Positions 24,549-25,879 of a stretch of 25,879 nucleotides of DNA are shown here, in pieces. A program made the position numbers and the translations under genes. Location of the stretch: assembly GCA_001412365.1 (NCBI GenBank), contig LKUE01000201.1, forward strand, positions 1 to 25,879, written 5' to 3'. How positions within the stretch are numbered: the first letter of the stretch is position 1; every line of letters starts with the position of its first letter. The DNA comes from Desulfuromonas sp. SDB. Lineage in GTDB: Bacteria; SDB-A. Below the pieces are notes generated by a model that worked only from the letters and a program-made list of their open reading frames with translations, ran no database searches and was not told the DNA's origin.

Positions 24549-24571
24549 AGATAAATTCAGCCTTCAATAGT

Positions 24572-25879
24572 TTAAAAACCTCCTACCAATTCCAATGCCC
24601 TTCTGGAATAACTTTGTAATTCCATATCATCAATTAGCTCTTTTTCATAAGCAGGATTAGTATCGTGATGGTATCTTTTTGAATAATCATTCACAGCATC
24701 TAATTCATCTAAAATTGGTTGAGCAGAAACAAGAGGACTGCCACTTTGAGCTTTGCGTATTTTCCCGATAAAATCACCGAGCCATTCCGTCTCAGAAAAA
24801 TGACCAGGGAAAATAAATCGGATATATTGCTCTAATAAAGGTCGAATTGTACGAGCTACATTTACCCTATCTCCAGAGCCGTTATAACAATATTCACTCA
24901 AAAGGGAATGATTTCGATGATATTCCTCTCTCGTCTCCTTCACAATATCCCACTCAGTAATTGTTGAGTTTTGCCCTAGTCTAGAAAGCTGAAGCGGCTT
25001 AGTTTCAGTTTTATTCGAGCTATCCCAAATAATCTTAAGAAAATTTGGATCATGCGACATAACGATAACCTGCTTGGCTTTTTGAGTTAGTTTACAGATT
25101 ATTTGTTTCGTACATGTACGGCGTGATCTATCTAAACTGGAAAAGGGGTCATCTAAAACAATGATCTTCTCTGAGAGTTTAGAATCAGTTTCTAATTTAG
25201 CAATAAAAAAAGCAAGCGCTAATGTGCTTTTGTCACCTGCGCTGAGCGTATTCCTAAAAGATGGAATAGCCCAAGATGAAGAAGTATCGCCAAGATCCAC
25301 CGAAACATTATTAATTTTAATTTGATAATGCGAACTCGCAGTGCCTCCAAGATAACTCCTTTTTGTTTCGGTGATTCTAAAACCTGCACCAAAGTTTTCT
25401 AAAAGCTTGTTTATTTTTGCTTCATAATTTGTAAAAATATTTTCGGTGTAAGTATCGAGATCAGATTTTACCTGATTTTTTTTCTGCTCTAAGGTTCTTT
25501 TGGAATCGCATGCCTTAGAATAAGCTTCGCACAACTCTTTTGCATCCTGCTCAAAGCGACGTTTCCTTGCTTTAAGCATAACAATATCATTTCTTACTAT
25601 CGCCACATCGGCAGATTTTATTTCGTTTTTTCTTATATCAATTTGTTTATTGATTTCACTCACAGAATGATTATACGCATCAACGCTTTGCTTAATACCT
25701 TCAACTGCTTTTTGTGCCTGCCAGAAATCGTCGCTAAGTTTAATATTTTCCAATGGTGATTGCTGTTTCTTTGAAATGTACTCCTGCGTTACAATTGACA
25801 GAGCTTTTAACAAATCAATTATATAAGAAATATCGACGCTCGGATTACCTAACTTGACATATTGTTTCCAATAATCACA
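24572..25879 (-). CDS. RecF/SMC-like AAA_13 ATPase, C-terminal part (5' end outside window)
   Basis: The frame is open to the window edge, 22 codons beyond the TTG at 25813, so that TTG is not the start; the Walker A must lie outside. Visible parts: a coiled-coil stretch (roughly 25750-25430), the ABC signature LSAGDKS (25246-25226), Walker B IIVLDDP (25165-25145) with D-loop SSLD, and the switch histidine in MSHD (about 25060-25049). A helical C-terminal domain follows with RPLLEQ (24844-24827) and KRYHH (HH at 24670-24665). This layout matches the AAA_13 group, which includes PrrC and RloC, the ATPases that carry anticodon-nuclease activity; the spacing of an R-x3-E pair is like theirs, but no zinc-hook CxxC is visible. 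It is the first known gene of the island operon here. Confidence 0.87.
   Translation of the reverse strand, partial: CDYWKQYVKLGNPSVDISYIIDLLKALSIVTQEYISKKQQSPLENIKLSDDFWQAQKAVEGIKQSVDAYNHSVSEINKQIDIRKNEIKSADVAIVRNDIVMLKARKRRFEQDAKELCEAYSKACDSKRTLEQKKNQVKSDLDTYTENIFTNYEAKINKLLENFGAGFRITETKRSYLGGTASSHYQIKINNVSVDLGDTSSSWAIPSFRNTLSAGDKSTLALAFFIAKLETDSKLSEKIIVLDDPFSSLDRSRRTCTKQIICKLTQKAKQVIVMSHDPNFLKIIWDSSNKTETKPLQLSRLGQNSTITEWDIVKETREEYHRNHSLLSEYCYNGSGDRVNVARTIRPLLEQYIRFIFPGHFSETEWLGDFIGKIRKAQSGSPLVSAQPILDELDAVNDYSKRYHHDTNPAYEKELIDDMELQSYSRRALELVGGF

Noticed and set aside
15786-25879. DISARM or BREX assignment for the island
   Set aside because: The SNF2-like helicase and methylase recall DISARM, but no DUF1998, DrmA or PLD gene is present, and no PglZ, BrxC or Lon-like gene for BREX; Mod and Res are clearly type III.
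1-25879. CRISPR arrays, rRNA, tRNA or insertion sequences
   Set aside because: No regularly spaced repeats, no tRNA-like cloverleaf, no transposase and no integrase were found on either strand.

Overview
The window comes from a bacterium that makes isoprenoids by the MEP route (dxs plus a prenyl synthase), has an MreB/MreC elongation system and MutS mismatch repair. The core DNA is moderately AT-rich, and genes overlap at stop/start codons (ATGA, GTGA, TAATG, TAGTG), which suggests a compact genome. Nothing here fixes the phylum: the order miaB-mutS and xseB-ispA-DUF212-dxs is Firmicutes-like, but several usual partners (mutL, xseA, mreD) are missing next to their mates, which would also fit an uncultivated lineage.

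Layout. (1) Bases 1-196: the 3' end of an unidentified plus-strand gene whose stop codon directly abuts that of mreC. (2) 197-2121: mreB-mreC on the minus strand, with a consensus-like promoter overlapping the udp stop codon. mreC appears to use an AUA start overlapping the mreB stop. (3) 2261-15258: an eleven-gene minus-strand operon read as miaB, mutS, a beta-propeller lipobox-free exported protein, folC, xseB, ispA, a divergent PAP2 phosphatase, dxs, a membrane GAF-GAF-GGDEF diguanylate cyclase, a membrane-anchored unknown, and udp. One good promoter lies upstream of miaB and most junctions overlap. (4) 15371-15509: a strong terminator preceded by an acidic 20-26 codon tail of a gene with no body, taken as the left scar of an insertion.

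(5) 15510-25879 (right end not reached): a more AT-rich defence island on the minus strand, read as a RecF/SMC-like AAA_13 ATPase (partial), a SNF2/RapA-like helicase, a type III N6-adenine methyltransferase (Mod), a DUF3800 RNase-H-fold predicted nuclease and, after a 287-bp gap, the type III restriction subunit Res. All visible catalytic motifs are intact. The first four genes are spaced 9-23 bp apart. The set looks like a type III restriction-modification core expanded with a helicase, a nuclease-like protein and a possible sensor/effector ATPase.

The most unusual element is the gap between DUF3800 and res. On the strand opposite to every island gene it holds what looks like a complete small-RNA transcription unit: a promoter with 17-bp spacing, a roughly 70-nt nested and possibly switching hairpin, and an 11-bp terminator stem with nine Ts. 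It is followed by a second promoter with 17-bp spacing and a TATACC/GGTATA dyad between its -35 and -10. The first RNA would be antisense to the res leader. Together these suggest RNA- and operator-level control of the restriction subunit. All functional statements are from sequence reading alone; no database search was run.
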